Shown: positions 61,493 through 64,000 of the stretch, in pieces
How the letters are laid out: each line of letters opens with the position of its first letter
Position numbering within the stretch: the first letter of the stretch is position 1
From: Solirubrobacterales bacterium 67-14
GTDB taxonomy: Bacteria; Actinomycetota; Thermoleophilia; Solirubrobacterales; 70-9
Direction: 5' to 3'
Length of the DNA stretch: 64,000 bases
NCBI GenBank assembly: GCA_001897355.1
Contig: MKST01000011.1
Span: forward strand, 295,457-359,456
Notes under the pieces: generated by a model
The model's input: only the letters and a program-made list of their open reading frames with translations
What the model was told of the DNA's origin: nothing
Databases searched by the model: none
Made by a program: the position numbers and the translations under genes

Positions 61493-63105
61493 AATACGAC
61501 GTAGCGATCATCGGCGGCGGCCACAACGGGCTCGTCGCCTCCTACTACCTTGCCCGCGAAGGCCTGAAGACGGTCGTGCTGGAGCGCCGCGACATCCTCG
61601 GTGGCTGCTGCGTGACCGAGGAGTTCGCCCCCGGCTACCGGGCCTCGACCGGCGCCTACGTGCTGAGCATGCTGCGCGAGGAAGTCTGGTCCGACCTGAA
61701 GCTGGTCCAGCGCGGGGTCGAGGTCGACCCGGCCGGCCCCTCGCTCCACCTCTTCGCCGACGGGACCAGGCTCTGCCTCTCCGACGACACCGACGAGGCG
61801 GTCGCGGCGATCCGTGAGCTTTCGCCGGCCGACGCTGACGCCTACCCTGCCTTCGAGGAGCACCTGGCCGAAATCGCCGGCCTGGTAACGCCGCTGATCG
61901 ACACCACTCCTCCCTCCCCCCGGCCGTCGAGCGCCGCCGACCTGGCCTCGCTGCTCAAGGTCGGCAAGCTCGCGGCCGGCAAGCGGGACCTGATCAACGA
62001 GGCGCTCTTCCTCTTCACCACCTCGGTCACACAGTTCCTCAAGGAACGCTTCGAGAACGAGTACGTGAAGGCGGCGATCGGCTGGCATGCGATCAACGAC
62101 TCGATCGCGGGCCCCTCCAGCCCCGGTTCGGCCTACATCCTGCTGCATGACCACGCCGGCGAGAACACCGACGCCGGCGCCCGCTCCTGGGGCTTCGTCA
62201 AGGGCGGCATCGGCACCGTGACCCAGGCGATGGCCGCGGCGGCCCGCGAGGCCGGAGTCGAGATCAGGACCGAGTGCCCGGTCGAGGAAATCGTGGTCGA
62301 GGGGGGCCGGGCGGCCGGGGTCCGCCTGGCCGGCGGCGAGGTGGTCCAGGCGACCACCGTTCTCTCCAACGCCGACCCCAAGACCACCTTCCTCGGCCTC
62401 ACCCCGGAAGGCTCCCTGCCGGAGCCGTTCACCGCCGCAGTACGGGCCTACCGCTGCCAGGGCACCAGCATGAAGATCAACCTGGCGGTCGACCGGCTGC
62501 CGATCGCGACGAACATGCCCGGCGAAGGGGTCCAGGACTACCACCGCGGCATCATGGAGGTCAACCAGCCGCTGGCCGAGATGGACCGGGCCCAGGCCGA
62601 GGCCCAGGCGGGCCGGCCGGCCGAGGATCCGCACGTCGAGATGTGCATCCCGACCGTCCACGATCCCTCGCTGGCGCCGGAAGGCCACCACGTCCTGACC
62701 ATCGACGTGAACTCCCAGCCCTATGAGCTGGCCGAGGGCAACTGGGAGGAGATCGCGGACCAGGTCGCCGACCGGGCGATCGCCAAGCTGGAGCACTACT
62801 TTCCCGGCCTGACCGACTCGATCCTGCACCGCCAGGTGCTGAGCCCGCTCGGCCTCGAACGGCTGCTCGGGATCTCCGGCGGCCACGCCCTGCACGGCGA
62901 CATGGCCTTCGACCAGCTCTTCACCCTGCGGCCGGTACGCGGCTGGGCCGAGTACCGCACCCCGATCGAGGGGCTATGGCTCTGCGGCGCCGGCACCCAC
63001 CCCGGCGGCGGCGTGACCGGGGCCAACGGGCACAACTGCGCCCGGGAGGTCCTGCGCGAGGTGCGGGGCGGCCCGGTCAAGCGCCTGCTCAGCCGGAAGG
63101 GCTGA
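61489..63105 (+). CDS. FAD-dependent oxidoreductase (phytoene-dehydrogenase-like, COG1233/PYROXD2 type)
   Basis: Flavoprotein of 538 aa. N-terminal DVAIIGGGHNGLVASYYLAR with ERRDILGGCC; later SWGFVKGGIGTVTQAMA, a VLSNADPKTTFLGL block and the C-terminal GLWLCGAGTHPGGGVTGANG. The family covers carotenoid desaturases and related amine/alkene oxidoreductases. No carotenoid genes are near. Translationally coupled to the permease, so oxidation of the imported compound is likely. Substrate unknown. Confidence 0.85.
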   Translation: MKYDVAIIGGGHNGLVASYYLAREGLKTVVLERRDILGGCCVTEEFAPGYRASTGAYVLSMLREEVWSDLKLVQRGVEVDPAGPSLHLFADGTRLCLSDDTDEAVAAIRELSPADADAYPAFEEHLAEIAGLVTPLIDTTPPSPRPSSAADLASLLKVGKLAAGKRDLINEALFLFTTSVTQFLKERFENEYVKAAIGWHAINDSIAGPSSPGSAYILLHDHAGENTDAGARSWGFVKGGIGTVTQAMAAAAREAGVEIRTECPVEEIVVEGGRAAGVRLAGGEVVQATTVLSNADPKTTFLGLTPEGSLPEPFTAAVRAYRCQGTSMKINLAVDRLPIATNMPGEGVQDYHRGIMEVNQPLAEMDRAQAEAQAGRPAEDPHVEMCIPTVHDPSLAPEGHHVLTIDVNSQPYELAEGNWEEIADQVADRAIAKLEHYFPGLTDSILHRQVLSPLGLERLLGISGGHALHGDMAFDQLFTLRPVRGWAEYRTPIEGLWLCGAGTHPGGGVTGANGHNCAREVLREVRGGPVKRLLSRKG

Positions 63106-63106
63106 G

Positions 63107-64000
63107 GTGACCGCGGAGCCCACAGCGGCGGAGCTCGAGGAAGCGACCGCCCTCCTCTCCGGCCTGGTCTCCATCTACTCCCCTTCCGGCGGCGAGGGAC
63201 GAATCGTCGACCACGTCGAGCAACTCTGCCAGGCGGATGGTCTGAGCGTGCGGCGGGTGCCGGCCGAAGTCGGCCGCGAGAGCCTGGTCGTGGGCGCCTA
63301 CCCCGAACCGGTGCTGGCGATCGCCGCCCATCTGGACACGATCACCCCGACCTGGCCCGAGGCGACGGCGCCGCGGGTCGAAGGCGGCACCCTGCACGGC
63401 CTCGGCTCGGTGGATGACAAGGGCGGCGTCGCCGCCTGCCTGCTGGCCGCCCGCTGGCTGGCCCGGGACGGCGTCTCACTGGACGACCTGCCTGCCGTCT
63501 TCGCCTTTCCGGTCGACGAGGAGACCGGCGGCAGCGGTTCCCGCTCACTGGCGATCGACCTCTCCCCACGCTTCGCGATCGCCCTCGAAGGGACCGGGCT
63601 GGACGCCGGCGTGGTCGAGTGCGGCGACCTCGAAGGGCTGGTCCACGTGCGGGGAGTCAGCGCCCACGGCGCGTTGGCGGAGCTGGGTGAGAACGCAGCC
63701 CATGCCGCCGCCAAGCTGATCGCCTCGCTCGATGACCTCGGGCTGGACGCCCACCAGCACCCGATCCTGGGAAAGTCGCTGGCCAGCGTGACCGAGGTCG
63801 CGACCGGTGACGGCATGAACGTGGTGCCGGACGTCTGCACCCTGCGGCTCAGGGTCCGGATGGTCCCCGGCCAGGACCTCGCCGCCACAATCGCCGAGGT
63901 CGAGTCCTTCGCGGATCGGTTCGGCGGGGAACTGCAGATGGTCGAGGGCACCGCACCATTCGAGCTTCCGGCCGATTCCCCGCTGCGGCTGGCGGTCGAC
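63107..64000 (+). CDS. M20 family metallopeptidase/deacylase, partial (runs off right edge)
   Basis: GTG at 63107, one base after the FAD enzyme stop, opens a frame of 298 codons to the window end. Motifs: AIAAHLDTITP (metal His/Asp), GLGSVDDKGGVAA (bridging Asp), VFAFPVDEETGGSG (catalytic and metal Glu) and GVSAHGALAELGENA (dimerisation-domain His). Relatives include ArgE, DapE and LysK-type amide hydrolases. In this operon it could remove an N-acyl or peptide bond from the imported amine. Missing its C-terminus. Confidence 0.87.
   Translation, partial: MTAEPTAAELEEATALLSGLVSIYSPSGGEGRIVDHVEQLCQADGLSVRRVPAEVGRESLVVGAYPEPVLAIAAHLDTITPTWPEATAPRVEGGTLHGLGSVDDKGGVAACLLAARWLARDGVSLDDLPAVFAFPVDEETGGSGSRSLAIDLSPRFAIALEGTGLDAGVVECGDLEGLVHVRGVSAHGALAELGENAAHAAAKLIASLDDLGLDAHQHPILGKSLASVTEVATGDGMNVVPDVCTLRLRVRMVPGQDLAATIAEVESFADRFGGELQMVEGTAPFELPADSPLRLAVD

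Overview
The window is GC-rich, densely coding DNA from a Gram-positive-type bacterium. An actinobacterium is most likely, possibly of the Thermoleophilia/Solirubrobacterales type. That placement is inferred from gene content (an InhA-like enoyl reductase, a MaoC dehydratase in a FAS-II operon, an F420/FMN split-barrel protein, split glycine dehydrogenase, leaderless starts); no rRNA or marker tree is available here.

Region 1 (1-18.7 kb) looks like a polyamine / amino-acid import and catabolism locus. On the minus strand lie a Tat-exported PotD-like binding lipoprotein and a PotB-PotC permease fused into one chain that runs off the left edge. Next comes a tightly coupled operon: class III aminotransferase, ATP-NAD-kinase-like protein, GcvPA, GcvPB, lambda-crystallin-type dehydrogenase and SDR. 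Divergent from it are a succinate-semialdehyde-type dehydrogenase, an SDR and an EamA exporter. A tatA gene, a sarcosine-oxidase-like flavoprotein, a PLP decarboxylase-VOC fusion, a TetR regulator and an orphan PotD-like lipoprotein follow. Three GTTCG-N5-CGAAC type palindromes sit in the control regions of potD, the aminotransferase/aldehyde dehydrogenase pair and tatA, which suggests one regulon.

Region 2 (18.7-29.1 kb) has a split-barrel protein, a thioesterase, a GAF histidine kinase with a LuxR-type response regulator, and a nine-gene FAS-II operon: fabD, fabH, fabG, acpP, fabF, carboxyltransferase, SGNH hydrolase, MaoC and InhA-like reductase.

Region 3 (29.1-44.8 kb) is mixed housekeeping and accessory DNA: a PadR module, a rhomboid-like protein, SUI1/YciH, a tRNA-Pro with a lower-GC HTH/endonuclease-like gene beside it, a BASS-family transporter, an FMO, DUF1015, PduO cobalamin adenosyltransferase, apt, Nudix, a class IV aminotransferase, trxB and two membrane proteins.

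Region 4 (44.8-51.6 kb) resembles a cytochrome oxidase locus: subunit II, subunit I, ctaB, two small membrane proteins, a diheme cytochrome c and ctaA. Subunit I keeps only one of the six canonical metal-binding histidines and subunit II has lost both CuA cysteines. No subunit III is visible. This is the most unusual part of the window.

Region 5 (51.5-64 kb) is a second amine-type ABC import cluster. It holds a GSA-aminotransferase-like protein divergent from an enolase paralogue, a GntR regulator, a MOFRL glycerate kinase, an ABC ATPase, two tandem binding lipoproteins, two permeases, a FAD oxidoreductase and an M20 hydrolase that runs off the right edge. Two near-identical palindromes flank the enolase gene and are likely GntR operators. 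A 48-64 bp dispersed palindromic repeat occurs twice, at 41.6 and 48.5 kb.
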